In this document: one piece after another, positions 20,138 to 28,797 of the stretch | Layout of the letters: every line of letters begins with the position of its first letter | Position numbering within the stretch: position 1 is the stretch's first letter | Assembly (NCBI GenBank): GCA_003963365.1 | Contig: RXJG01000005.1 | Span: 74,811 to 138,810, forward strand | Source: Sphingobacteriales bacterium | GTDB lineage: Bacteria > Bacteroidota > Bacteroidia > Chitinophagales > Chitinophagaceae | Length of the DNA: 64,000 nt | Reading direction: 5' to 3' | Notes under the pieces: model-generated | Databases searched by the model: none | What the model saw: the letters and a program-made list of their open reading frames with translations, nothing else | What the model was told of the DNA's origin: nothing | Program-made: the position numbers and the translations under genes

Positions 20138-21301
20138 TTATCCCATTTTTTCGAGCGCCTGCTCTATATCTTTTATCAGGTAATCTGCTTCTTCCAGGCC
20201 TACATAAATCCGGACGGACCGGTGCATTTCTTTTTCTGCTTTAAAATGTTCCGGCTTTATGCCGGCACATTTGGGTAAAGCCAGGCTTTCGTACCCGCCC
20301 CAGCTTACTGCCATCACTAAATGCTGTAAGCTTTCGCAAAAGTTTACGATCTGTTCCATTCTTTCCGCTTTTAATACAATCGTAAACAAACCACAGGCTC
20401 CCTTCATCTGTTTTTTTGCCAGTTCATATTGAGGAAAGCTCTCGTCTAACGGGAACCACACTTTTTCTACTTTAGGATGTTGCTTAACCCATGCCAGTAC
20501 TTTTTGAGTAGTTGCCGTAATTCTTTCAAACCTTGCCTGTAATGTCCGCAATCCTCTTAACATCATCCATGCATTAAAAGGAGTAGTGCCGCTGCCGATA
20601 CACATATATTCACTGTCGAATATTTTTTTTATCATGGCATGTGAACCGGTAAGTATACCACCTAAAGTATCGCTATGGCCATTGATATATTTAGTAGCCG
20701 TTTGCATTACAATATCAATCCCAAAATCAATTGGTTTTTGATACAAAGGCGAACAGTAGCTGTTATCAATTATAGTAACGATGTTTTCGGATTTAGCTAA
20801 CTCAGACACAGCTTTTAGATCCTGGATCTTATAATCCCATGAATTGGGCGACTCCAAATAAATAACTGAAGTATTGGGGAGAATAGCTCTTTCAAAATTT
20901 TCAATTGAAGTGCCATCAATATAAGTAGTAGTTACTCCAAAGCGGGGCAATATACGGTTGCACATATGCTGTGTCCACGAATAGGGTTTATCAACACATA
21001 CAATATGATCGCCTGCATTTACATTGGCAAATACCGCCGCAAAAGTGGCAGCAGCACCATTATTAAATACCAGGCAATCTTCCGCACCATCCAATGCTGC
21101 CAGTTTTTTTCTTAGTATATCAACCGTAGGATTTAAACCACGGCTATATAAATAGCCACTCATCTCATCCTGGAAAGCTTTGTACAAATCTTCTACCTTA
21201 TTATACACAAAGTTGCTGGTTTGAATAATTGGCGGAGCTACTGCATTAAAGTAGTGTTCTCTTTCTTCGCCCAGCTCGTTGATGATGTAGGAAATATCCA
21301 T
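20138..21301 (-). CDS. PLP-dependent Cys/Met-metabolism enzyme (transsulfuration family)
   Basis: 387 residues. A fold-type I PLP enzyme of the cystathionine gamma-synthase / methionine gamma-lyase group: the phosphate-binding FNNGAAATFAAV, the Asp strand TIIDNSYCSPLYQKP, and the PLP Lys in TATKYINGHSD are all clear. Sequence alone does not separate beta-lyase, gamma-lyase and synthase. The ATG overlaps the stop of the permease gene (TGATG), so the two are translationally coupled; a role in uptake and breakdown of a sulfur amino acid fits but is inferred. Confidence 0.88.
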   Translation of the reverse strand: MDISYIINELGEEREHYFNAVAPPIIQTSNFVYNKVEDLYKAFQDEMSGYLYSRGLNPTVDILRKKLAALDGAEDCLVFNNGAAATFAAVFANVNAGDHIVCVDKPYSWTQHMCNRILPRFGVTTTYIDGTSIENFERAILPNTSVIYLESPNSWDYKIQDLKAVSELAKSENIVTIIDNSYCSPLYQKPIDFGIDIVMQTATKYINGHSDTLGGILTGSHAMIKKIFDSEYMCIGSGTTPFNAWMMLRGLRTLQARFERITATTQKVLAWVKQHPKVEKVWFPLDESFPQYELAKKQMKGACGLFTIVLKAERMEQIVNFCESLQHLVMAVSWGGYESLALPKCAGIKPEHFKAEKEMHRSVRIYVGLEEADYLIKDIEQALEKMG

Positions 21302-22650
21302 CAGGAATCGATTTTGTTTTGTACAGATGATTTATGCTTGAATAAAAAATAAATTACAATCATTACCGCCAGTACACTGGCTCCTCTTAAAGCTGCATAC
21401 TGATTGTTTTGATAATCCATCGCAATACTGATGCCTACAAATGTATAAGCGGCAATAAAAATGATGGGTGCCAGCGGAAATAATTTCATTTTAAATATTC
21501 CGGTACCATCCAACTGTTTTGTCTTTTTTCTGAACCAGAAAATGGTGGCACTGCTCAGCACCATTCCAAAACAATCTAAAAAAATACTGAACGAAAGCAA
21601 TTCATCAAACCGCTGCATAAAAAACAAAATGATGATACAGGCTGCCGCAAAAAGTGTTAACGAGAAAGTAAGTACCCCGGTTTTTTCATTGCGGCCGGCA
21701 AATATTTTTGGTAAACTTCCATCCTCTCCCATTGCATACATTACCCTCGGGTTACTCATCAGTAATCCGTTTACATAAGCCAGTACGCCTAAAAACAAAA
21801 AGCCCGAAAATATTCTGGCGCCGTTTTCACCAAATACTTTTGCTATCACCACATAGGCAATCTCTTTTTGACCTTTCAGCTGTTCAAAACCTATAATATT
21901 ATAATAGCTGAGATTAACCAGCAGGTATAATATAATAATGATGGCAATCCCAATAAAAATTCCCAATGGCATATTACGGGCCGGTTTATCTACTTCGCTG
22001 CCAAAATTGATGGTTTGCTGATATCCACCATAAGCAAAAGAGGCAGCTACCATACTTACACCTAAACTTTTTATCCAGCTCATATTACCGCTATCGCCTG
22101 CAATATGATAGGCGGCTGAATTATCAACATACTTGTTCGGGAAAAATAATGCTACAATCAATACCAGTATCATGGAAATTTTTATCAGCATCAAAATATT
22201 CTGTGCCATCGAACTCAGCTTTAATCCTCTTAAATTAATGATATAAAAAATGACAATGGCAATACTGCTCAGTATAGCTTTATGGGTATCATTCCAGTTG
22301 CCAGGCACTAATTTTAAAATATACCCGGCACCAATAATGGCCACTGCACTCAAACTGGCAGCATTACTTACCAGGATCAAACAATTAATAGCAAATGCAA
22401 TACTGGGATGATAGGCTTTGGCAAATACCTTATAATAACCACCGGTAACCGGGTACCGGCTGCCTATCTCTGCATAGGTTAATGCACCGCATAAGGCAAC
22501 AATGCCTCCAATGATCCAGGCGCCGAAATAAACAGAGGGATTAATCGCATTTTTGACACTGGAACTTACGGCTCCAAAAATTCCCATACCAATCACTAAT
22601 CCCACCACAATCATGGTTAGTGAAAAAAGATTGAGTTTTGTTGACTTCAT
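21301..22650 (-). CDS. APC-superfamily amino-acid permease
   Basis: 449 residues with about 12 transmembrane segments. The APC signature is at the start (LTMIVVGLVIGMGIFGAVSS, with GxGIFG in helix 1), then YAEIGSRYPVTGGYY in helices 2-3 and FAYGGYQQTINFGSEV in helix 6. Imports amino acids across the inner membrane; the substrate is not visible in sequence. It is directly coupled to the PLP enzyme downstream. Confidence 0.92.
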   Translation of the reverse strand: MKSTKLNLFSLTMIVVGLVIGMGIFGAVSSSVKNAINPSVYFGAWIIGGIVALCGALTYAEIGSRYPVTGGYYKVFAKAYHPSIAFAINCLILVSNAASLSAVAIIGAGYILKLVPGNWNDTHKAILSSIAIVIFYIINLRGLKLSSMAQNILMLIKISMILVLIVALFFPNKYVDNSAAYHIAGDSGNMSWIKSLGVSMVAASFAYGGYQQTINFGSEVDKPARNMPLGIFIGIAIIIILYLLVNLSYYNIIGFEQLKGQKEIAYVVIAKVFGENGARIFSGFLFLGVLAYVNGLLMSNPRVMYAMGEDGSLPKIFAGRNEKTGVLTFSLTLFAAACIIILFFMQRFDELLSFSIFLDCFGMVLSSATIFWFRKKTKQLDGTGIFKMKLFPLAPIIFIAAYTFVGISIAMDYQNNQYAALRGASVLAVMIVIYFLFKHKSSVQNKIDS

Positions 22651-22676
22651 TATGGGAAGATAAAGAATAATGAGTT

Positions 22677-22684
22677 TAACTTTG
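22677..22684 (+). promoter_or_regulatory. Candidate -7 element of the TonB receptor gene
   Basis: TAACTTTG, an exact TAnnTTTG, ends 10 nt before the ATG at 22695 in the 44-nt gap between divergent genes. No -33 TTTG is evident at the usual distance. Confidence 0.4.
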
Positions 22685-22694
22685 TGAACCTTTT

Positions 22695-24740
22695 ATGAAG
22701 CAATACATTTTATTCGTTTTAATACTTGCCGGGTGTACAAGTATTAACGCACAGGAGAAAGATTCATCCGTCACATTGCAGGATGTTACGGTTAAAGCAT
22801 TCGAACAATCAAAGAAATTAATGCAGGTGCCGGCATCGGTAGCGCTTATTACCAAATCACTATTAAACCGTTTTGGTAATGCAAGCCTGGTTCCGGTATT
22901 AAATACACAGCCGGGTGTACGTATGGAAGAAAGATCACCGGGAAGTTACCGGTTAAATATCCGGGGCAGCTCTTTACGTTCACCGTTTGGTGTAAGAAAT
23001 ATTAAAATCTATTACGATGATATACCTTTCACCGACCCGGGTGGCAATACCTATCTTAATCAGTTAGGGTTTTATTCTATCCAATCGGCCGAAGTGATTA
23101 AAGGACCAGGTAGCAGTTTATATGGCGCCGGCACCGGTGGTGTGCTGTTATTAAAAACAACTGTGGCCGACTGGCATCCCGGTGCTTCCGTTGAATATGC
23201 CGGCGGCAACTGGGGTTTGCAAAATATAAATGTTAATCTCCGGCTGGGTAAGGAAGCTTTTCAAAACAAACTGAATTATCATCATCTTTCTTCGGATGGT
23301 TACCGAAAAAATACTGCATTGGATAGGAGAATATTCTCCTGGGATTTGCAGGCAAAACTTTCTGATAAGAGCAGTATAACCGGTCATTTTTTGTGGGGTG
23401 ATTTGTTTTATCAAACTCCCGGAGCCTTAACATTAACGGAATATAAAAACAATCCCCGGGCAGCCAGGCCGGGTGCTGAAGCAAATAAAGCAGCTATTTA
23501 TCAAAAATATTTTTTAACGGGTATCAGCTTTAATCAGAAATTTTCTGATCACTGGCAAAACACTACTGCTGTTTATGGTGCCGCAACAAGATTATTAAAT
23601 CCAACTACAAGAAATTACGGCCGTACCAATGAACCCCATTTTGGGGGTCGTTCCTCTTTCCAGTTTAATAAGGCATTAAGTGATCAAACAAAATTCACTC
23701 TCGTTTCCGGTGTCGAATTTCAGCAGGGTATTTCTTCTGTCAGAATTTATTCCAACAAAAACGGCAATCCGGATACTTTACAAACGGATGATGAAATAAA
23801 CAATCGTGTATTTTTTGCTTTTACACAAGCTACTTTAGAATTAAAGAATAATTGGTTTATTACTGCCGGCTTAAGTTATAATACCCAGCAACTAAGCATT
23901 ACCCGCTTATCCACCAGGCCGGTAACGGAACAAAGCAGAAAATACGATAACCAGCTGGCGCCAAGAGTAGCGGTGTTAAAACAACTCAGCAAATCATTAT
24001 CGTTGTTAGGAAGTGTTGCCCGTGGATTTTCTCCGCCAACAACAGCAGAAGTTTTACCCTCCACCGGAATTATTACCACAAACCTCAACGCAGAAACCGG
24101 TATCAACTACGAGGCGGGTGCCAGGGGATCACTTAAAAAAGCAAGAATTTATTTTGACATCACTGCTTTTTATTTCGGGTTAAAGAATACCATTGTACAA
24201 CGTAAAGATGCAGGTGGTGCCGATTATTTTGTAAATGCCGGAAGTACCCGGCAAAAAGGATTGGAAACATCCATTTCATGGCAACCTGTTGCGAATACAA
24301 ATAAAAATATTTCCTCAGTAAAAATTTGGCTCAGCCATACATGGAATGATTTCCGTTATAAAGATTTCAAACAGGTAACAGCAGATTATTCGGGCAACAA
24401 ATTGCCAAGCGTACCAACGCATTTTGCAGCGGCTGGTATTGATGTTAACAGTAAACAGGGTGTTTATGTTAATCTTACTTATTATTACAGCGATCCAATA
24501 CCGTTAAATGATGCGAACACGGATTATGCGTCTTCTTATAACCTGCTTAATGCAAGAGCCGGCTGGAAAAAACAATTATACTCCAAACTGCTGATGGACT
24601 TGTTTGTGGCGGCAGACAACATCTTTAATGTAAAATATAGTTTGGGTAATGATATTAATGCTTTCGGCGAAAGATATTATAATACCGCACCTGCATTTAA
24701 TTTATCAGCAGGTATTGCATTGCACTTAAATACCCGTTAA
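22695..24740 (+). CDS. TonB-dependent outer-membrane receptor
   Basis: 681 residues with a signal peptide (ILFVLILAGCTSINAQ). The plug domain carries a TonB-box-like start (SVTLQDVTVKAFEQSKK), then RLNIRGSSLRSPFG and IKGPGSSLYGAGTGGVL. The 22-strand barrel follows, with FSPPTTAEVLPSTG near residue 450. The extended plug and lack of an N-terminal carboxypeptidase-like domain suggest a siderophore/metal-type receptor rather than a SusC. The ligand is unknown. It sits upstream of, and on the same strand as, the B12 unit, but has no riboswitch itself. Confidence 0.9.
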   Translation: MKQYILFVLILAGCTSINAQEKDSSVTLQDVTVKAFEQSKKLMQVPASVALITKSLLNRFGNASLVPVLNTQPGVRMEERSPGSYRLNIRGSSLRSPFGVRNIKIYYDDIPFTDPGGNTYLNQLGFYSIQSAEVIKGPGSSLYGAGTGGVLLLKTTVADWHPGASVEYAGGNWGLQNINVNLRLGKEAFQNKLNYHHLSSDGYRKNTALDRRIFSWDLQAKLSDKSSITGHFLWGDLFYQTPGALTLTEYKNNPRAARPGAEANKAAIYQKYFLTGISFNQKFSDHWQNTTAVYGAATRLLNPTTRNYGRTNEPHFGGRSSFQFNKALSDQTKFTLVSGVEFQQGISSVRIYSNKNGNPDTLQTDDEINNRVFFAFTQATLELKNNWFITAGLSYNTQQLSITRLSTRPVTEQSRKYDNQLAPRVAVLKQLSKSLSLLGSVARGFSPPTTAEVLPSTGIITTNLNAETGINYEAGARGSLKKARIYFDITAFYFGLKNTIVQRKDAGGADYFVNAGSTRQKGLETSISWQPVANTNKNISSVKIWLSHTWNDFRYKDFKQVTADYSGNKLPSVPTHFAAAGIDVNSKQGVYVNLTYYYSDPIPLNDANTDYASSYNLLNARAGWKKQLYSKLLMDLFVAADNIFNVKYSLGNDINAFGERYYNTAPAFNLSAGIALHLNTR

Positions 24741-24760
24741 TGAATTGTTGAAAATTAAAA

Positions 24761-24790
24761 TTGCAGAACTACTTTCACATCCTACATTTG
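24761..24790 (+). promoter_or_regulatory. Promoter of the cobalamin riboswitch-btuB unit
   Basis: TTG at 24761-24763, a 19-nt spacer, and TACATTTG at 24783-24790. This is a near-ideal Bacteroidota promoter placed just before the riboswitch. Confidence 0.65.
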
Positions 24791-24796
24791 CAATTG

Positions 24797-25018
24797 AAAA
24801 TGGTTCCTGTAAAAAGGGATTAAAAGGGAAGTCCGGTGTAATTCCGGCGCTATCCCCGTAGCTGTAAAGCTCTTTGGTTTGTTGTTCTTTGTTTTTGGTT
24901 AAGCAACCACAAACTATAAACCACAAACCATAAACTGATTAACTGAATTACCACTGCCGATGACAGTTCGGTCGGGAAGGTGTTAACAGTTGAGCCAAGC
25001 CAGAAGACCTGCCAGATT
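24797..25018 (+). promoter_or_regulatory. Cobalamin (B12) riboswitch
   Basis: Contains the B12 box AAGCCAGAAGACCTGCC (24997-25013) and the other conserved pieces of the class: GGGAAGTCCGGTG at 24826-24838, AATTCCGGCGCTATCCCCGTAGC at 24840-24862 (interrupted here only in description), and GTCGGGAAGG near 24971. An enlarged peripheral arm (24876-24929) forms a long stem of GGTTTGT with ACAAACC capped by TGGTT/AACCA. The ligand is adenosyl- or another cobalamin; binding is expected to turn off the btuB-like gene downstream through the terminator at 25064. Confidence 0.93.
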
Positions 25019-25063
25019 CAATTAAACAACATTCAGCTTTCGGGTGAAAGGCTTGGAGATTAA

Positions 25064-25100
25064 AAGATGCAGGGCGTCTTATAATTTTCTTTCTTTTTTA
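25064..25100 (+). terminator. Expression-platform terminator of the riboswitch
   Basis: A 7-bp stem AAGATGC / GCGTCTT with a 3-nt loop (25064-25080), followed by a T-rich run to 25100. It lies between the aptamer and the btuB start, as expected for a transcription-attenuating riboswitch. A second small hairpin (AGCTTTC...GAAAGGCT, 25035-25053) precedes it and could be the alternative element. Confidence 0.6.
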
Positions 25101-25138
25101 TTTTCCTGGAAGCAGTCCCTTAAAACATTTTCAACAAC

Positions 25139-27268
25139 ATGAAAAAAACGTTTTTTCTGGCGACTGCTGTGATCATCAGTAGTCAGCTGCATTCGCAAGA
25201 AGACAGTACACAATCCAAAACATTAGAGCAGGTAACTGTTACCTCGTCCCGCAGTGAAAAAAAATTATTAGACGCTGCTAGAAGTGTAACCGTATTCACG
25301 GCTAACGACATCAAAAAATTACCTTATCAAAATTTAGCTGACCTGTTAAGCAGAAGTGAAGGCTTTTATATTCCCGGAACATTGCAAACACCGGGCTCAT
25401 TACAAACAATTGGCTTACGTGGCGCCAGCAGTAATCAAACACTGGTAATGATTGATGGTATTAAGGTATCTGACCCATCTTCCCCTGATAACGTACTGGA
25501 TTTTAGTGAAATTTCATTAGTCAATGTGGAACGCATCGAAATTGTCCGTGGTTCGCACAGTACATTGTATGGATCTTCTGCTATTGGTGGTGTGATCAAT
25601 ATTATTACCAAACAAAATGGAAAGGAGGGTGTTAATGGAAACCTAAGCTCCCGCATTGGAACATTCGGTAATAAAACAAGCGACTTTACTAATCATGCTT
25701 TCTTAAACTATACCGGTAAATCTGGTTTTTATGCCAATGCTGAAGTACTGGACACAAGAGTAAGAGGGTTGAATGCAACTATTGATACACTCAGCCCATC
25801 CAAACCAAAGTTGAATGAAAGAGATAATTTCTGGAAATCGGATATTGTTGGTAAAGCAGGATTTCGTAACAATAAAGTTGATGCTTATGTTTCTTACAAA
25901 AACGTTTATCAAAAAGCAGATATTGATGATGGGCCTTACCAGGATGATGATCAAAGAACCATTCGTTTTAAAAGAGATCTCATCACTTACGGAGGACAAT
26001 ATAATTTCAACAGCAATACTTCATTAAAATATATTGGTGGCTATACCAATATGCTGCGGAAAGACAGGAAGGATTCCACAAAGATTGGTGGTGTAAGCGA
26101 TTACACTTTTACTTCCGGTAAGTACAGCGGTCGTAACTGGAACAATGAATTACAATTTAACTGGAAGAACGATAGCTGGAATATTGTAAGTGGTGCAGGC
26201 CTCGTAAAAGAAAGAATGACTTTAGAAACTTTTTTTGCTTATAACTCTCCTTTCTACAGTTTTTCACAAACCAGCAAAATTGACAGTGTAAGTACAAACA
26301 CAACTTTTGCTTACGCTCATGCCGACTGGAAACAAAAAGCCGGCAATGGAACATTTAATCTTGCTTTTGGTGGAAGATATAATCACCACAATCGCTTTGG
26401 TAATTATGTAACATTTGAATTAAACCCATCGTATAAATTCTCCGATAAAGTATTAGTGTACGCTGCATTAACCAGCGGATTCAATGCGCCATCACTTTAC
26501 CAGTTATATTCACCAAATAAAGATTTTACATCTGGCATTACGAGAGGAAATGAAAACCTGAAACCGGAAAAATCATTGTCGGCAGAAATAGGTGTTAAGC
26601 TGGCTCCAACTAAAAACATCAGTGCAACGATAAGCGGCTTCCGTACACAGGTGAAAGACGCCATTGAATATGTTTATTTATGGAATGGACAAACACCCGT
26701 AAACAATTTAAGTTACTCTGATGCTTATGGTGATACTTATTTGAATATTGGTAAAACAATTGTTTATGGAGCTGAGTTAACTTTCAACGCTTCTATTTCA
26801 AAACAATTTGCTGTATCAGTTAATGCTACAATACTAGATGGAAAATTGAAGTATAACAATAATGATATTGACAAAAACAAAACACAAAACAATCATGTGC
26901 AGCTTTACAGCAATGGATTGTTTTTAGATCGATCAGCTACTGTGCAAAAATTAGTACGTCGTCCTTCAACCGCTAATCTCTCATTGATCTATAAACCCGT
27001 TAAGCAATTACGAATCATAGCTGATTATCGCTTTGTTGGAAGTCGCCAGGATGTGTATTATAATGATGCTTTGGGACCATATGGTGCATTGGGCAGAAAC
27101 AAACTCAGTAGTTATTCATTGGTAAACTTATCAGCCAATTACCAGGCATTGAAGAATTTAAGTCTGCAACTACAATTGAATAACCTGTTAGATGAATCTT
27201 ATATGGAGTTAGCTGGATACACTACAAGAAGACGAGGATTTGTTTTAGGAGCCAATTTTTCATTCTAA
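25139..27268 (+). CDS. btuB: TonB-dependent cobalamin receptor, BtuB-like
   Basis: 709 residues. Signal peptide about 1-19 (ending QLHSQ), TonB-box region LEQVTVTSSRSEKK, plug motifs LADLLSRSEGFYIPG, LRGASSNQTLVMIDGIKV and EIVRGSHSTLYGSSAIGGV. Barrel with the FNAPSLYQLYSPNKDF region and a terminal Phe (GANFSF). Assignment to B12 rests on the BtuB-like plug and on control by the riboswitch just upstream. It imports cobalamin across the outer membrane with energy from TonB. Confidence 0.92.
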   Translation: MKKTFFLATAVIISSQLHSQEDSTQSKTLEQVTVTSSRSEKKLLDAARSVTVFTANDIKKLPYQNLADLLSRSEGFYIPGTLQTPGSLQTIGLRGASSNQTLVMIDGIKVSDPSSPDNVLDFSEISLVNVERIEIVRGSHSTLYGSSAIGGVINIITKQNGKEGVNGNLSSRIGTFGNKTSDFTNHAFLNYTGKSGFYANAEVLDTRVRGLNATIDTLSPSKPKLNERDNFWKSDIVGKAGFRNNKVDAYVSYKNVYQKADIDDGPYQDDDQRTIRFKRDLITYGGQYNFNSNTSLKYIGGYTNMLRKDRKDSTKIGGVSDYTFTSGKYSGRNWNNELQFNWKNDSWNIVSGAGLVKERMTLETFFAYNSPFYSFSQTSKIDSVSTNTTFAYAHADWKQKAGNGTFNLAFGGRYNHHNRFGNYVTFELNPSYKFSDKVLVYAALTSGFNAPSLYQLYSPNKDFTSGITRGNENLKPEKSLSAEIGVKLAPTKNISATISGFRTQVKDAIEYVYLWNGQTPVNNLSYSDAYGDTYLNIGKTIVYGAELTFNASISKQFAVSVNATILDGKLKYNNNDIDKNKTQNNHVQLYSNGLFLDRSATVQKLVRRPSTANLSLIYKPVKQLRIIADYRFVGSRQDVYYNDALGPYGALGRNKLSSYSLVNLSANYQALKNLSLQLQLNNLLDESYMELAGYTTRRRGFVLGANFSF

Positions 27269-27277
27269 CTTTATAAG

Positions 27278-27310
27278 ACCCGCTATGAAAATAGCGGGTT
27301 TATTTTATTT
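27278..27310 (+). terminator. Strong terminator between btuB and the DUF71 gene
   Basis: Perfect stem ACCCGCTAT / ATAGCGGGT (27278-27299) with a GAAA loop, then TTTATTTTATTT up to base 27310. The U-tract ends directly against the ATG of the next gene. Confidence 0.85.
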
Positions 27311-28030
27311 ATGATACCGGCAATATTTAACTGGAGCGGCGGAAAAGATTCCACACTGGCATTACATCGTGTACTGGCAGAAAAGAAGTTTAATATAAAG
27401 TATTTGCTCACCACACTGAGTGAAAAATATCAGCGCATCAGCATGCATGGAGTGAGAGAAGAATTGTTAGAAAAACAAGCAGCCGCTATTGGCATTCCAT
27501 TAAAAAAAATTTATTTGCCCGAAAATGCTTCCATGAGTACCTACAACGAAATAATGGAAAAAACGATGAATGAGATTAGTGCAGAAAATATTCATGATGC
27601 TATTTTTGGAGATATCTTTTTAGAGGATTTGAAGAAATATCGTGAAGAGCAATTGAACAAAGTTGGATACACGGCTCATTTCCCTTTGTGGAAAGAAGAC
27701 AGCAAGGCATTATTGAATGAATTTTTACAGTTGGGATATAAAACGATTTTAGTTTGTATCAATGAAAAACAATTAGATAAAAATTTTGCCGGAAGAATAA
27801 TAGATTCTTCGTTTCCTGGTGATTTACCGGCCACAGTTGATCCTTGCGGAGAAAACGGAGAATTTCACAGCTTTGTATTTGACGGCCCCATCTTTAAAAA
27901 ACCCATCTCCTTTACAAAAGGTAAAGTTGTGAGAAGAAGTTATGTTTCTACCGATGATGACGATTGCTTTAGTAACAACCCGCAACCTTATGATACGGGT
28001 TTTTATTACTGTGATTTAATACCCGCTTAA
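27311..28030 (+). CDS. DUF71/COG2102 ATP-pyrophosphatase (Dph6-related), B12-linked subgroup
   Basis: 239 residues. The PP-loop SGGKDSTLALHRVL starts at residue 5, and the later LWKEDSKALLNEF and VDPCGENGEFHSFVFDGP blocks are typical of the diphthine-ammonia-ligase-like family. Bacteria lack diphthamide. Published comparative genomics linked a bacterial subgroup of DUF71 to B12 salvage, and the gene's position after the riboswitch-btuB pair fits. The exact reaction is not known. Its ATG touches the terminator U-tract. Confidence 0.85.
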   Translation: MIPAIFNWSGGKDSTLALHRVLAEKKFNIKYLLTTLSEKYQRISMHGVREELLEKQAAAIGIPLKKIYLPENASMSTYNEIMEKTMNEISAENIHDAIFGDIFLEDLKKYREEQLNKVGYTAHFPLWKEDSKALLNEFLQLGYKTILVCINEKQLDKNFAGRIIDSSFPGDLPATVDPCGENGEFHSFVFDGPIFKKPISFTKGKVVRRSYVSTDDDDCFSNNPQPYDTGFYYCDLIPA

Positions 28031-28042
28031 TAGCCGTTCATT

Positions 28043-28050
28043 TATCTTTG
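28043..28050 (+). promoter_or_regulatory. Candidate -7 element of the marC-like gene
   Basis: TATCTTTG, an exact TAnnTTTG, 16 nt before the ATG at 28067, the same distance as in serS. No clear -33 element. Confidence 0.4.
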
Positions 28051-28066
28051 CGCAAACTCAACAACT

Positions 28067-28660
28067 ATGGTATGGGATTTAAAAGAACTGCTTACGATTA
28101 CTTTCACCCTGTTTGCGGTAATTGATATAGTCGGCTCCGTACCCATGCTTATTTCCTTAAAAGAAAAATTAGGTGGTATTAATGCCGGCAAAGCCACCCT
28201 CATATCAGGTGCATTAATGATTTTGTTTTTTTTCCTGGGCAAACCATTTTTGAATTTGCTGGGAGTGGATATTAAGTCTTTTGCTGTAGCCGGTTCAATT
28301 GTAATTTTCATCTTAGGATTAGAAATGGTGCTGGGCATTGAATTTTTTAAAGCTGATAATAATCCCAAAGCCGGTACAATTGTTCCAATAGCCTTTCCGT
28401 TGATTGCAGGTTCAGGTACATTAACCACTATCATGTCCATTAAGGCCACTTATGAAAAGCATGATAAAAACGAAATGATCATCTTAATCGCAATACTTAT
28501 CAATCTGATTATTGTATACCTGGTTTTATTATCACTCAATAAAATAGAAAAATTTTTAGGGCCGGCAGGATTAATTGCAGTACGAAAGTTTTTTGGCGTA
28601 GTTTTGCTCGCCATTGCCGTAAAGGTATTTGGCAGTAATGTGGGGGGATTGATAAAGTAG
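28067..28660 (+). CDS. MarC-family integral membrane protein
   Basis: 197 residues with six hydrophobic segments. Family features include FAVIDIVGSVPMLISL in helix 1 and FPLIAGSGTLTTIMS near the middle. MarC proteins were once linked to multiple antibiotic resistance but their function is unproven. It is directly upstream of the tRNA-Arg gene on the same strand; no terminator with a U-tract separates them, so the tRNA may also be read from here. Confidence 0.9.
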   Translation: MVWDLKELLTITFTLFAVIDIVGSVPMLISLKEKLGGINAGKATLISGALMILFFFLGKPFLNLLGVDIKSFAVAGSIVIFILGLEMVLGIEFFKADNNPKAGTIVPIAFPLIAGSGTLTTIMSIKATYEKHDKNEMIILIAILINLIIVYLVLLSLNKIEKFLGPAGLIAVRKFFGVVLLAIAVKVFGSNVGGLIK

Positions 28661-28710
28661 TTGCTTATTGTTAGTTGCTGTTTATTTAACCAGAAATGAG
28701 CAACCAGTCT

Positions 28711-28782
28711 GGCCTCGTAGTACAATGGATAGTATAAGAGTTTCCGAAGCTCCAGATCCCAGTTCGATTCTGGGCGAGGCTA
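28711..28782 (+). tRNA. tRNA-Arg, anticodon CCG
   Basis: Folds as a cloverleaf. The acceptor stem GGCCTCG pairs with CGAGGCT (one G-U at the end). The D arm is GTAC/GTAT, and the anticodon loop TTCCGAA gives CCG (decodes CGG). The T arm is CCCAG-TTCGATT-CTGGG, with discriminator A. CCA is not encoded, as usual in Bacteroidota. The 27-43 pair is A-C, a minor mismatch. A second, interrupted copy lies 249 nt downstream. Confidence 0.95.
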
Positions 28783-28797
28783 CAAAATCTTTTCATA

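Noticed and set aside
28673..28704. Hairpin GTTGCT...AGCAAC between marC and the tRNA as a terminator
   Set aside because: No U-tract follows and the loop is 20 nt long; not convincing.
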